This document shows, piece by piece, positions 36,256-44,041 of a stretch of DNA of 64,000 bases. This DNA comes from Sphingobacterium corticibacterium. Lineage in GTDB: Bacteria > Bacteroidota > Bacteroidia > Sphingobacteriales > Sphingobacteriaceae. Location: NCBI RefSeq assembly GCF_004208525.1, contig NZ_SGIT01000001.1:186001-250000 (forward strand). The letters are read 5' to 3'. The notes beneath the pieces were generated by a model. The model saw nothing but the letters and a program-made list of their open reading frames with translations, did no database searches and had not been told where the DNA came from. Position 1 is the stretch's first letter; each line of letters starts with the position of its first letter. The position numbers and the translations under genes are program-made.

Positions 36256-37071
36256 GTGAACTTTACACCAGAAATAAGAAGCCTATACAAACCTGTTCAA
36301 CCGACTATCAGACAATCGGCTGATAATGTAATATACACTGAATTTCTGCCCGACATCAAACTTCAACCATTCCTTTATTGCTATTGGCAACTCAAAACCA
36401 CACAAGAATTATCCGAACAATTTAATTATCGTGTTGTAGCCGACGGTTGCATTGATATTTATTTTGAACTCAACAATCCGCAGGAAAATTATGTAATGGG
36501 TTTCTGCAAAAAGTTTACAGAATTTCCGCTTGATAATACTTTCAACTATGTTGGTCTCCGTTTTTTGCCGACCATGTTTCCGCAACTTTTCAGAATTAAC
36601 GCAATGGAATTAAGCAACCGGTATGAATATTTGCAATTGGTTGTTCCGCATCTGTCCAATTTTATTTCAAATAGTTTTCATGAAAAACAAAATCAGGAGG
36701 AAATCAAAGTCTTGCTTGACAATTATTTTCTCGGACTGATTAAAAAAATAGAACTTGATAACGACAACCGATTATACAATGCAATAGACATCATTTTAAA
36801 AAACTTCGGAGTGCTTGATGTTGAGAAAGACTTAAACACAGGTATCAGTCAAAGACAACTTCGCAGAATTTTTGAGTTTTATGTCGGAGATACTGCCAAG
36901 ACATTTAGCAAAGTTATTCGTTTTCAAAATATTTTAAGAGCAAAGCCCTCAAAGCAAAGTTTGAGACAGAATAAATTATTCTTTGACGCAGGCTACTACG
37001 ACCAATCACATTTTATAAAAGAGTTCAAAAATTTTTACGGTGTTACGCCAAGCAAGGCATTTGGCAGATAA
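36256..37071 (+). CDS. AraC-family regulator, second copy type
   Basis: The 271-residue protein starts with GTG 36256. Its N-terminal domain (LQPFLYCYWQLKTTQELSEQ, RVVADGCIDIYFELN, YVGLRFLPTMFPQLF) matches the DUF6597 type seen in the 34752 gene but diverges widely. The C-terminal domain has GISQRQLRRIFEFYVGDTAK and LFFDAGYYDQSHFIKEFKNF, YGVTPSKAF. It probably regulates the VOC and GNAT genes that follow. Confidence 0.88.
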   Translation: MNFTPEIRSLYKPVQPTIRQSADNVIYTEFLPDIKLQPFLYCYWQLKTTQELSEQFNYRVVADGCIDIYFELNNPQENYVMGFCKKFTEFPLDNTFNYVGLRFLPTMFPQLFRINAMELSNRYEYLQLVVPHLSNFISNSFHEKQNQEEIKVLLDNYFLGLIKKIELDNDNRLYNAIDIILKNFGVLDVEKDLNTGISQRQLRRIFEFYVGDTAKTFSKVIRFQNILRAKPSKQSLRQNKLFFDAGYYDQSHFIKEFKNFYGVTPSKAFGR

Positions 37072-37143
37072 GGTTGTCCGATTTTTACTATTCTATCAAC
37101 TTCATTTGTTTGAACTTTGTATCGTTAATCAAATTCAAAAACA

Positions 37144-37614
37144 ATGAAATGGATAGTTTTAATCATTGCCACATTTTGCTTAACTGCAAATGTATTTTCT
37201 CCATCAAGTTCAACAACTAAAAAACAAATTAAGATGAAATTAAACGCAGGTATCGTAACACCGAAATTAGCAGAAACAAAAGAGTTTTACACCAAAATAT
37301 TGGGTTTTGGTGTAACATTTGAAAATGAATTTTACCTTTTGTTGCACACACCCAATCACGAAGCGGAAATAAGCTTTTTACTTCCAAACCACCCCAGCCA
37401 GCAATCGCTGTTTCAATCGCCTTTTCAAAATAAGGGAGTTTATCTAACCATTGAAGTAGACGACGTTGATAGTATCTACAACGAACTGAAACAAAAAGGA
37501 ATTGAAATCAAAATAGACATTCGCAACGAACCGTGGGGCGATAGGCATTTTGCTATACAAGACCCAAACGGAGTTGGTATTGACATTGTAAAATATTCAC
37601 CACCGCAGGAATAG
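37144..37614 (+). CDS. VOC-family (glyoxalase/bleomycin-resistance-like) protein
   Basis: The VOC domain starts at KLNAGIVTPKLAETKEFYTK (codon 31) and shows the paired beta-alpha-beta-beta-beta units (FLLPNHPSQQSLF, VYLTIEVDDVDSIYNELKQK, RHFAIQDPNGVGIDIVKY). The first 30 residues (MKWIVLIIATFCLTANVFS) look like a signal peptide, so either it is exported or ATG 37234 is the real start; VOC proteins are usually cytoplasmic. The ligand or substrate is unknown. Confidence 0.8.
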   Translation: MKWIVLIIATFCLTANVFSPSSSTTKKQIKMKLNAGIVTPKLAETKEFYTKILGFGVTFENEFYLLLHTPNHEAEISFLLPNHPSQQSLFQSPFQNKGVYLTIEVDDVDSIYNELKQKGIEIKIDIRNEPWGDRHFAIQDPNGVGIDIVKYSPPQE

Positions 37615-37670
37615 CGGTGATTGGCGAAGACCAACCAAATAGATAAAACTGAAATAAAAATGAGTACGAA

Positions 37671-38138
37671 ATGAAAATAATTGAAATCACTTTTGACGAC
37701 TTTACAATTACGACAGACAAATCAAAAATGGATATAGTTGCAATCCACGACTTTCTATCAAAATATTCAGGTTGGAGTGACAATATTCCCATTGAAAGAG
37801 TGAAGACTTCAATTGACAATTCTTTAAACTTCGGACTATTTCATAACGGCAAACAGATTGGGTTTGCAAGAATCATATCGGATTTTTCAACTATTGCTTA
37901 CTTGGGAGACATTTATGTTTTAGATATTTATCGAGGACAAGGACTTTCAAAAAAACTAATGGACGCTGTAATTAAACATCCGAATTTACAAGGATTAAGA
38001 CGGTGGATTTTATTGACATCCACAGCAGATTGGCTTTATGAAAAGTATGGCTTTCGTAAACTGCCAAAGCCAGAATTATATATGGAGCTATTCGACCCAA
38101 ATGTTTATAAAACAGACACACAAAAAATTGACAAATAA
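37671..38138 (+). CDS. GNAT-family N-acetyltransferase
   Basis: The 155-residue protein carries the acetyl-CoA-binding elements YLGDIYVLDIYRGQGLSKKL (with the R-G-Q-G-L P-loop analogue) and WLYEKYGFRKLPKPELYMEL. Length is typical for a single-domain GNAT. The acceptor is unknown. It is the last gene of the cassette bounded by the 32-bp repeat. Confidence 0.88.
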   Translation: MKIIEITFDDFTITTDKSKMDIVAIHDFLSKYSGWSDNIPIERVKTSIDNSLNFGLFHNGKQIGFARIISDFSTIAYLGDIYVLDIYRGQGLSKKLMDAVIKHPNLQGLRRWILLTSTADWLYEKYGFRKLPKPELYMELFDPNVYKTDTQKIDK

Positions 38139-38252
38139 ATTAGTGAAAAAAACAACGAACCGTTACCAAGGTATTGCCAAAAGCGGGGCTGAAAGGCTTC
38201 GTACCATAAATTCAAGGTTCGGATAAAGAAAATAAACGAAGAAGTTATTCAC

Positions 38253-38284
38253 CCCATCTTCCGCCTCGGCAGCCCGATCCCGTG
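38253..38284. repeat. 32-bp direct repeat, right copy
   Basis: CCCATCTTCCGCCTCGGCAG and onward to CCGATCCCGTG is the partner of 33752-33783. Confidence 0.7.
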
Positions 38285-38305
38285 CGCCTGCGGGTAAGGC
38301 GCACG
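38281..38305. repeat. GC-rich perfect hairpin
   Basis: CGTGCGCC-TGCGGGTAA-GGCGCACG forms an eight-pair perfect stem next to the right 32-bp repeat. The left repeat has no equivalent stem. It may be a terminator for the cassette or part of a recombination end. Confidence 0.6.
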
Positions 38306-38603
38306 GCTGGTCATGCTCAGATCCTTGCGGATACACTTATGATTGAATAATTCATAAAAAATTTGCTGAAATTGAATTGAATTTTTACGTTTACCACATG
38401 TTATATACTAAAAACAATACAATTGCAAGACCTTGGATGGTTTAATCCAATGCAATCGTAGCATTTCCACCCTTTAAGAAGAGCATAGCGTTATTGTTCA
38501 TCAAAAATTAACATTTTTTTTTATACCTCTTTTTTTTGGAAGCGGTTCAGCTGTTGAATTTTCCTGAAAAGGTTATTTACGAACATTTTAAAAATCTATT
38601 AAG

Positions 38604-39488
38604 ATGACTACCAAAGACATTCAAAACCTTACTGAAGCTCATGGGCTTAAAATAACGGACGATATAACATTCAATGATATGGGTATAGACTTTAGAGTCG
38701 GTGTCGTATCAGATATTAACGGTCAGAAATGGGTACTTCGGATTCCCAGACGTAATGATATGGGTGATCAAATCAAAGAAGAAAAACAAATATTGAACCT
38801 GGTCAAAAAACATCTTTCGGTTGAAGTTCCAGATTGGAAAATTGCTGGACATGATTTAGTAGCCTATCCGCTACTTACAGATAAACCAGCGCTTACCTAC
38901 GATGGCATAACTTATGAAGTCACCTGGAATATGGATAAGGATAGTCCTAACTATATTTCTTCGTTGGCGAAAGTACTTGTGGAACTTCATCAAATTCCAA
39001 AATCTGAGGTCAGCGCAAAAAATCTAAAAATAAAGACCACAACAGATTTGAAGGACGACATAGAAAATCAACTCAGATTGGTAAAATCCGAAATTGGTGT
39101 TTCGGAAGAATTAGAAACTCGGTATAAAACATGGCTAGATAATGATTCTCTTTGGCCTAAGTTCACTAGATTTATCCATGCTGATCTTTACGCAGGTCAT
39201 ATTTTAACCAACAAAAACAACGAAGTTTCAGGAATTATTGATTGGACTACTGCGCACGTTGGTGATCCGGCAATGGACTTTTCTGGACACCTCAATGTAT
39301 TTGGAGCAAAAAGCCTAAAAGAATTGATTGCAGAATATGAGAAGCGGGGCGGACAGATTTGGGATAAGATTTTTGAACAATCAGTAGAAAGAGTGGCGGC
39401 CTCTGCTTTAGCCTATGGATTTTTTGCTGTGGAAACCAAAAGCGATGCTCATATCCAAGGAGCTAAAGCAGCGTTGGGAGTCGGGTAA
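38604..39488 (+). CDS. mph: Macrolide 2'-phosphotransferase (Mph family)
   Basis: The 294-residue protein matches the Mph layout throughout: MGIDFRVGVVSDINGQKWVL, RIPRRNDMG, the VPDWKIAGHDLVAYPLL segment, the catalytic IHADLYAGHILTNK (H192-x-D194) and the metal-binding SGIIDWTTAHVGDPAMDF (D213). Mph enzymes use GTP to phosphorylate the desosamine 2'-OH of macrolides, inactivating them. All catalytic residues are present and the frame is intact. It sits in accessory DNA next to decayed genes, suggesting acquisition. The exact Mph class cannot be told by eye. Confidence 0.9.
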   Translation: MTTKDIQNLTEAHGLKITDDITFNDMGIDFRVGVVSDINGQKWVLRIPRRNDMGDQIKEEKQILNLVKKHLSVEVPDWKIAGHDLVAYPLLTDKPALTYDGITYEVTWNMDKDSPNYISSLAKVLVELHQIPKSEVSAKNLKIKTTTDLKDDIENQLRLVKSEIGVSEELETRYKTWLDNDSLWPKFTRFIHADLYAGHILTNKNNEVSGIIDWTTAHVGDPAMDFSGHLNVFGAKSLKELIAEYEKRGGQIWDKIFEQSVERVAASALAYGFFAVETKSDAHIQGAKAALGVG

Positions 39489-39663
39489 GTGATAATAGCA
39501 CCGCATTATTATTTTCAGCCATGCTGTCAATAAAAGTGTCCTGCCCAACTTTATACATCAGTTCTTCGTAAATAATTATTTTAGACTTGTTTCTCATACT
39601 TACCCTTAATGATGCTAATTTAAGTGCAATCCATATACCTAACAACAAAGTCGAAAGATGGGG

Positions 39664-39731
39664 CTAGAAAAGTCTGCATCTCTTGTTAACTTACTTTTGT
39701 ACAATCCGAAGTTCTTACTAAAAAGTCTTAT
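39664..39731 (-). pseudogene. C-terminal fragment of an ACP-like membrane protein
   Basis: The minus-strand reading LFSKNFGLYKSKLTRDADFS matches the last 20 residues of the 46242-46916 product (FSENFGLDKSKLTREARLF). Only this tail is left. Confidence 0.55.
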
Positions 39732-39930
39732 AAGGAAGTGGTCTCTTAAGAGAAATTAAAATATTAAGAGAGATTTAAGAGAGAAATTATTAGAAGAACA
39801 CAGCATAACCGTTAAAAAAAGCGTGCTGTAACAAAGAAAAGAAAGGTGAAGGAATAAGTTTAAGAGAAAAGCTATTAGAAGAATTAAGAGAAGAGTTATT
39901 AGAAGTGTTAAGAAAAGATTAAAGAAGATT
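39732..39930 (+). repeat. Purine-rich tract with TTAAGAGA/TTAGAAGA repeats
   Basis: Repeated TTAAGAGA and TTATTAGAAGA units make up most of this stretch. One frame encodes an amphipathic heptad series (ISLREKLLEELREELLEVL) ending in a stop at about 39921, and an earlier short frame contains RDLREKLLEEHSITVKKSVL. No start codon is apparent; it could be the relic of a coiled-coil gene or simple-sequence DNA. Confidence 0.5.
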
Positions 39931-40020
39931 ATACCGGCCGGGTGATGGCAGATTTGTCAGATCGTCCTTTCTTCGAACATTACTTAAACCGTATTCACAC
40001 ACTGTTCGCCCATCCAACGG

Positions 40021-40071
40021 GGATTTACCGAGTGTTTACTGGGGATTTACCGTACGCAACACGGTAAATCC
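40021..40071. repeat. GGATTTACCG palindrome cluster
   Basis: A perfect 11-pair inverted repeat, GGATTTACCGT-ACGCAAC-ACGGTAAATCC, occupies 40043-40071, preceded by a direct copy GGATTTACCGAG at 40021 and followed by variants CGGTAAAATCCCGG to about 40100. It is reminiscent of REP-like or recombination-site DNA. Confidence 0.7.
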
Positions 40072-40208
40072 TCGGTACTTTCCCGGTAAAATCCCGGTAC
40101 TCTTCCGAACAACTTGCGAATAAGTAGCGAACCAAGTATAAAGAAAGAGTAAATGAAACTCTCGCAAAATTCGTAAATTTAGCCATCAAGCCGTTTTTGA
40201 AGCACACC

Positions 40209-40502
40209 ATGACAGATATCCAACAACTCTTGCAGCAGATCAGGAACTTTCGCGATGCCCGCGACTGGCAGCAGTTCCATAATTCCAAAGACCTTGCGCT
40301 AGCCCTCAGTATAGAAGCCTCCGAGCTGCTGGAACTATTCCTCTGGAAAGGCAACGAAGAATCCGATCCCAAAAAATTGAAAGAAGAACTGGCGGATGTA
40401 CTGATGTACGCCCTTTTACTGGCCGACAAACATGATCTCGATATCAAGCAGATCATCGAAGACAAGATCAAACGCAACAACAAGAAATATCCCGTAGAAT
40501 AA
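40209..40502 (+). CDS. MazG-like nucleotide pyrophosphohydrolase
   Basis: With ATG 40209 the protein has 97 residues. EASELLELFLWKGNEE (the EExxE metal-binding helix) and EELADVLMYALLLADKHDLD (the ExxD helix) are the MazG signature, as is the KNNKKYPVE end. Small all-alpha members hydrolyse NTPs or dNTPs to monophosphates. The 50 bases before the start are duplicated at 15991-16040 ahead of a DUF2075 fragment, and a possible DUF2075 start follows it here, so the intact locus may have been a MazG-DUF2075 pair. Confidence 0.85.
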   Translation: MTDIQQLLQQIRNFRDARDWQQFHNSKDLALALSIEASELLELFLWKGNEESDPKKLKEELADVLMYALLLADKHDLDIKQIIEDKIKRNNKKYPVE

Positions 40503-40535
40503 GCCAAAGGAACAGCCAAAAAATACGACGAATTA

Positions 40536-40598
40536 TGAAGCTATACGCCGGATCAGCAACCGACAAGATTCGGTAGATCGGTTTCCCGTATATGGTGA
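40536..40598 (+). pseudogene. Possible start of a DUF2075 gene, truncated
   Basis: ATG 40536 reads MKLYAGSATTRFGRSVSRIW then stops. The first eight residues resemble the start of DUF2075 proteins as I remember them, after which the match ends. The location right behind MazG and the DUF2075 pieces at 15991-16173 and 43849-43935 support this, but it is weak. Confidence 0.3.
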
Positions 40599-40631
40599 TG
40601 ACGACACCTTGTTGGAGGTAGGAGGATAGTA

Positions 40632-40793
40632 AGGAAATGTTTTTCTTGTAAGGACGGTTGGAGTTTTTATTTAAAAGTTGATCAATATGATGATAGGTCT
40701 TTTGTATGGCTGAAAAAAGAGGATTCTGCTACAATTTTGGATCTGTTAACAAAATCTAGAGATAGAGCAGAATTCTTGGCTGATAATAGTTAA
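40632..40793 (+). other. Coding-like 3' fragment of unknown family
   Basis: The open frame without a start codon reads KCFSCKDGWSFYLKVDQYDD, RSFVWLKKEDSATILDLLTK and ends AEFLADNS. It looks like the end of a lost gene between the MazG locus and RhuM copy 3. Confidence 0.25.
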
Positions 40794-40863
40794 TGTTTAG
40801 ATGCACAAATCAATAACTATTTTTACGGTTCTTGTTGCTATTTTTTTTAGTATAAAAGAATAG

Positions 40864-40871
40864 TATATTTG
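40864..40871 (+). promoter_or_regulatory. -7 box of RhuM-Fic copy 3
   Basis: TATATTTG in the shared TTTTTTTTAGTATAAAAGAA context. Confidence 0.5.
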
Positions 40872-40944
40872 CGTCTATACTATGTTAGCGTCCAACTTTA
40901 AAAGTGACCAATTGAAGCTCGCTTCAACTAAAGAATAGAAAGCT

Positions 40945-41914
40945 ATGAGCAAGATCTTAATGTATCAAACAAAAGATAATCTAACCCAGATTGAGGTGCA
41001 ATTTGATAAGGATACCGTATGGCTTAGTCAGAGGCAAATGGCAGAGTTGTTTGATAAAAATATAGTGACTGTAAATGAGCATATTAAAAATATTTACAAA
41101 GAGCGTGAGTTGGACGAACCCGCAACTCTAAGGAAATCCCTTATAGTTCAAAATGAAGGAAACCGTGCTGTCCAGCGAGAAATTTCATTTTACAATTTAG
41201 ACGTTATTATATCTGTAGGCTACCGAGTTAAATCCAAACAAGGTACCGCTTTCCGTCAGTGGGCAACCCAGCGTTTGAAGGAATATCTCATCCAAGGCTA
41301 TACCATTAACCAAAAACGTCTGGACGAGTTACAACAAACTGTGCAATTCATTGCCGAAAAGGCAAAAGATTTAGAAAATGTAGACGAGGCGAAGGGTATT
41401 ATGAATATCATTTCACAGTATACCCAGAGCTTTGTACTTTTGAACCAATTCGATAGCAATTCCATCGAACCAAAAAAGCTCAATGAAAATATTACTTACG
41501 AAATTAATTATGCCGAAGCAAAGATTGCCATTACTGAACTTAAGAAACAGCTAATAGAGAAAAAAGAAGCAACAGCATTATTCGGCAATGAAAAAGATAA
41601 AAGCTTCGAGGGAACATTGCAAAGTGTTGTGCAGACATTCGCCGGGCAATATTTATATTCCAGTATAGAAACAAGCTGCCCATCTGCTCTATTTTATCAT
41701 TAAAAACCATCCATTTACTGATGGTAACAAACGCATTGGAGCTTTTATGTTTGTGTGGTTTTTAGAGAAGAATAAACATCGATTTAAACGGGACGGTGAA
41801 ATAAAGATCAATGACAATGCTTTGGTGACGTTGGCCTTATTAGTAGCGCAGAGTGATCCTCAGGAAAAAGAATTGATGGTCAAGCTGATTACACAGCTTA
41901 TAAATAGCCGGTAG
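40945..41914 (+). pseudogene. RhuM-Fic gene, copy 3, full length with one frameshift
   Basis: ATG 40945 begins MSKILMYQTKDNLTQIEVQF. The RhuM-type N-terminal domain (WLSQRQMAELFDKNIVTVNE, HIKNIYKERELDEP) and YNLDVIISVGYRVKSKQGTA follow. Near 41672 two bases are missing relative to the inferred ancestor (SSIE then EQAAHLLYF), moving the reading to another frame. That frame holds the Fic motif HPFTDGNKRIGAF (41708-41746) and ends KLITQLINSR at 41914. Fic/death-on-curing domains transfer AMP or related groups to proteins. The frameshift should inactivate it unless programmed slippage or a sequencing error is involved. Confidence 0.8.
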
Positions 41915-42038
41915 AATGTGATCGATCATTTTTCATCGGGCATGTACGGAATGCAGTGTGTCATTTAATAATATCGTACAATTTATTAGAGATATTGAGT
42001 AAATTCACTTGCTAAATTTTAAAACGGAGGATATTTGG

Positions 42039-42122
42039 ATGGTAATAAGAACAATGTACAGCCTTTTCTTTACATTTCTATTTGTATCAAGTGCATTTGG
42101 TCAAAATAGTGGGCGAAATTGA
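42039..42122 (+). pseudogene. Signal-peptide stump joined to a regulator fragment
   Basis: ATG 42039 reads MVIRTMYSLFFTFLFVSSAF, GQNSGRN and stops. It is a typical Bacteroidota signal peptide whose mature protein is missing; the DNA continues directly into a Crp/Fnr fragment in another frame. Confidence 0.5.
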
Positions 42123-42447
42123 GTTTATCCGAAAGATCGTTTGTCTGTGCAATATCGAAGCAATGACAGATGTAACGGTCTATGCTATTACTCCAAACTA
42201 TTTTGGGGAACTTATCAAAAACGACCTTAAACTGAACAACCTGCTGTTAGATGTTTTTGCAGAACGTATTATCAATACAGCAAGTCGGGCATCATACCAA
42301 CAATTGTACACCATAGAGCATAGCTTGGGCAAACTTTTGGAACTGCAATCCAAACAGGAAATAGCCATGTCAAAAGAAGATATGGCTTCGTATCTTGGTG
42401 TTACTGTAAGAAGTCTGAACAGGGCGTTTAAAAGTTTGTCGGAATGA
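42112..42447 (+). pseudogene. Crp/Fnr-family regulator, truncated at both ends
   Basis: Homology starts at GEIEFIRKIVCLCNIEAMTD (about 42112), in the cyclic-nucleotide-type beta roll. It continues through the dimerisation helix LLDVFAERIINTASRASYQQ and the helix-turn-helix EIAMSKEDMASYLGVTVRSL, NRAFKSLSE, then stops. The first 60-80 residues and the last wing are missing. The ATG at 42082 lies inside the unrelated signal-peptide stump, so the apparent start is artificial. Confidence 0.7.
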
Positions 42448-42537
42448 TTTTGAAGACATAAAAAAAACAGCCCACTGCTAATGGCCCTCATACTACCCTA
42501 TAACTTGCTAAGAGCGTCGGCCAATATGTGTTATGTC

Positions 42538-43491
42538 CTATCTCATTCCAAAGCACTTGTCCAGCGTTTCCGTCTTCTTTACTTCCATCAGCGATCTCAC
42601 CTGTTTTGGAATTTGAATTTCTTCAACCTCCGCAAAACCGAACCACTTGGCAAAGCACCCGAAAAATCGGTGTTCATACGCATATCTAATATCGGATATG
42701 ATCGCATTGTAAGCGGGATTATTCCGTTCAGTCCAGTATTGTGTATGAAATGCACGAATCCATTTATCCGCATAGAATTGGGCGTTTTTCGTTTCGTGAC
42801 CATATTTCCTGAACAGATAGAGCGAAAACGCCCATCCCATGTTACCAATTTCTCCATCATCTTCTATGCCGTAAAGATTCTGCCAATTAAACCGAGCAGT
42901 AAAAAAGGAAAGTAGTTGCTGTAGTCTCTCACTGTGAGCAAGTTTTGGGTACTTTTCACCCTTTTTTGTCACGGACAGCTTGTTATTACGTTTCTTGATC
43001 AAGCCTTCCGTAGTGAGGTACTCCTTGATTGGCCATATATATGGAATATTATCCTCCGAAAGTATTTTCACGTATTTCATGTACTTCCAGTCGATTAAAT
43101 TTTTCTTCACCAACAATGTGCACACCGCTACCGGAAGATTACCTTTCGCGGTGAGTCTGAGCTCGCCGGCTTTCTGTATTTCTGCTAACAGCATGTCGGA
43201 TAGTACCAATAACGGGATTGCAGCCAAATCGCTTTCATAATGAGGAGCTACCCATTTCAATGGGCTATCCTCAGCTAAGGGGTAGTGGAGTAGGAGATGC
43301 ATTTGGTGTGGGCTGAGTCCATCAAAATCATCGACTGCTGACGCATTGCGTTTCTCTATATATTCAGCCATCAGGACATTGATCTGCTCGATAGATAGTT
43401 TACCACTATTTGCCTGTGGATACTTTTTAACAAATTCTTTCCATATTTCTTGCGACATGCTCATTGTATAAAGGTCGTAATTATGTCCCAT
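42538..43491 (-). CDS. Hypothetical protein with winged-helix-like middle
   Basis: ATG 43491 gives 317 residues; later ATGs at 43464 and 43458 (MSQEIWKEFVKKYP) are equally plausible. FDGLSPHQMHLLLHYPLAED is a segment I have seen in SEC-C-type and uncharacterised Bacteroidota proteins. LRLTAKGNLPVAVCTLLVKK and YLTTEGLIKKRNNKLSVTKK look like tandem winged-helix elements. No catalytic motif. It is divergent from the plus-strand AlbA/RecG fragment. Confidence 0.55.
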   Translation of the reverse strand: MGHNYDLYTMSMSQEIWKEFVKKYPQANSGKLSIEQINVLMAEYIEKRNASAVDDFDGLSPHQMHLLLHYPLAEDSPLKWVAPHYESDLAAIPLLVLSDMLLAEIQKAGELRLTAKGNLPVAVCTLLVKKNLIDWKYMKYVKILSEDNIPYIWPIKEYLTTEGLIKKRNNKLSVTKKGEKYPKLAHSERLQQLLSFFTARFNWQNLYGIEDDGEIGNMGWAFSLYLFRKYGHETKNAQFYADKWIRAFHTQYWTERNNPAYNAIISDIRYAYEHRFFGCFAKWFGFAEVEEIQIPKQVRSLMEVKKTETLDKCFGMR

Positions 43492-43545
43492 AATTTGATA
43501 ATTTTCCTTAATTCCCGTCAGATTTGCCACAAGCTAGAAAATTAT

Positions 43546-43797
43546 CTAGATTTTTGGGTGGTATTCAAGAAGGATATTTATAATGCCGACTATCTTGAAT
43601 CTCTTGGTTTGAACATCCGGCAGATGAAGGCTGTTTTGTTTGCGAAAGAAAAGGGAAAAATAACGAATAGTGACTATCAGACGTTGAATAGTATATCTAG
43701 AGAAACAGCAACACGGGACATCAAAGAATTAGTATATAAAAAAATGTTTAAATCCAGTGGAGTGAAAGGTGCTGGTGCCTACTATATCTTAAATTGA
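43546..43797 (+). pseudogene. C-terminal winged-helix fragment of an AlbA_2/RecG-like ATP-binding protein
   Basis: DFWVVFKKDIYNADYLESLG, LNIRQMKAVLFAKEKGKITN and SRETATRDIKELVYKKMFKS with GAGAYYILN match the end of AlbA_2-type transcriptional regulators (RecG C-terminal-like). The 380-residue upstream part is missing; the open frame extends back to 43450 only by chance. Confidence 0.6.
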
Positions 43798-43848
43798 ATT
43801 GCGTCATTAATTGCGTCAATTGCGTCACGATTGAGTATTAATTGCGTT

Positions 43849-43935
43849 ATGAATATCCCAACCGTTTCAGATGTCCTGTTAATGGATGAGGCGCATCGTT
43901 TTCGCGAGAAAACGAAGGGACCCTATGCCAAATAG
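43849..43935 (+). pseudogene. DEAH-box fragment, probably DUF2075
   Basis: ATG 43849 reads MNIPTVSDVLLMDEAHRFRE, KTKGPYAK, stop. VLLMDEAHRF is a Walker B/DEAH segment of the kind found in DUF2075 ATPases. It is preceded by ATTGCGTCA repeats (43800-43845). Confidence 0.4.
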
Positions 43936-44041
43936 GCGGGCAGGCTACAAAGGGAAGATTTACTCCATGCCAGGGAGAACTGGTCGATGTGACCTTTTAC
44001 ATTTCGTTGTTTTGACGCTGCAATTAAGGAACAGCGCTGCA

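Larger units (their letters stand above)
38139..38603. other. Intergenic stretch with repeat and hairpin
   Basis: It contains the right 32-bp repeat and the GC-rich hairpin at 38281-38305. The remaining 300 bp before mph is AT-rich with no gene. Confidence 0.5.
39489..40208. other. Gene-poor stretch with low-complexity and palindromic DNA
   Basis: It contains the tail of an ACP-like paralogue, a purine-rich tract and a palindrome cluster, listed separately. No full gene. Confidence 0.5.

Noticed and set aside
37144..38138. Integron gene cassettes with attC sites
   Set aside because: The genes share direction but the gaps show no attC-type imperfect palindromes and no integrase is present.
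39732..39930. CRISPR-like regularity
   Set aside because: The repeated TTAAGAGA/TTAGAAGA units are short, irregularly spaced and without unique spacers.
43800..43845. ATTGCGTCA repeats as an origin or iteron array
   Set aside because: Only three or four imperfect units in 45 bp, no replication gene nearby.
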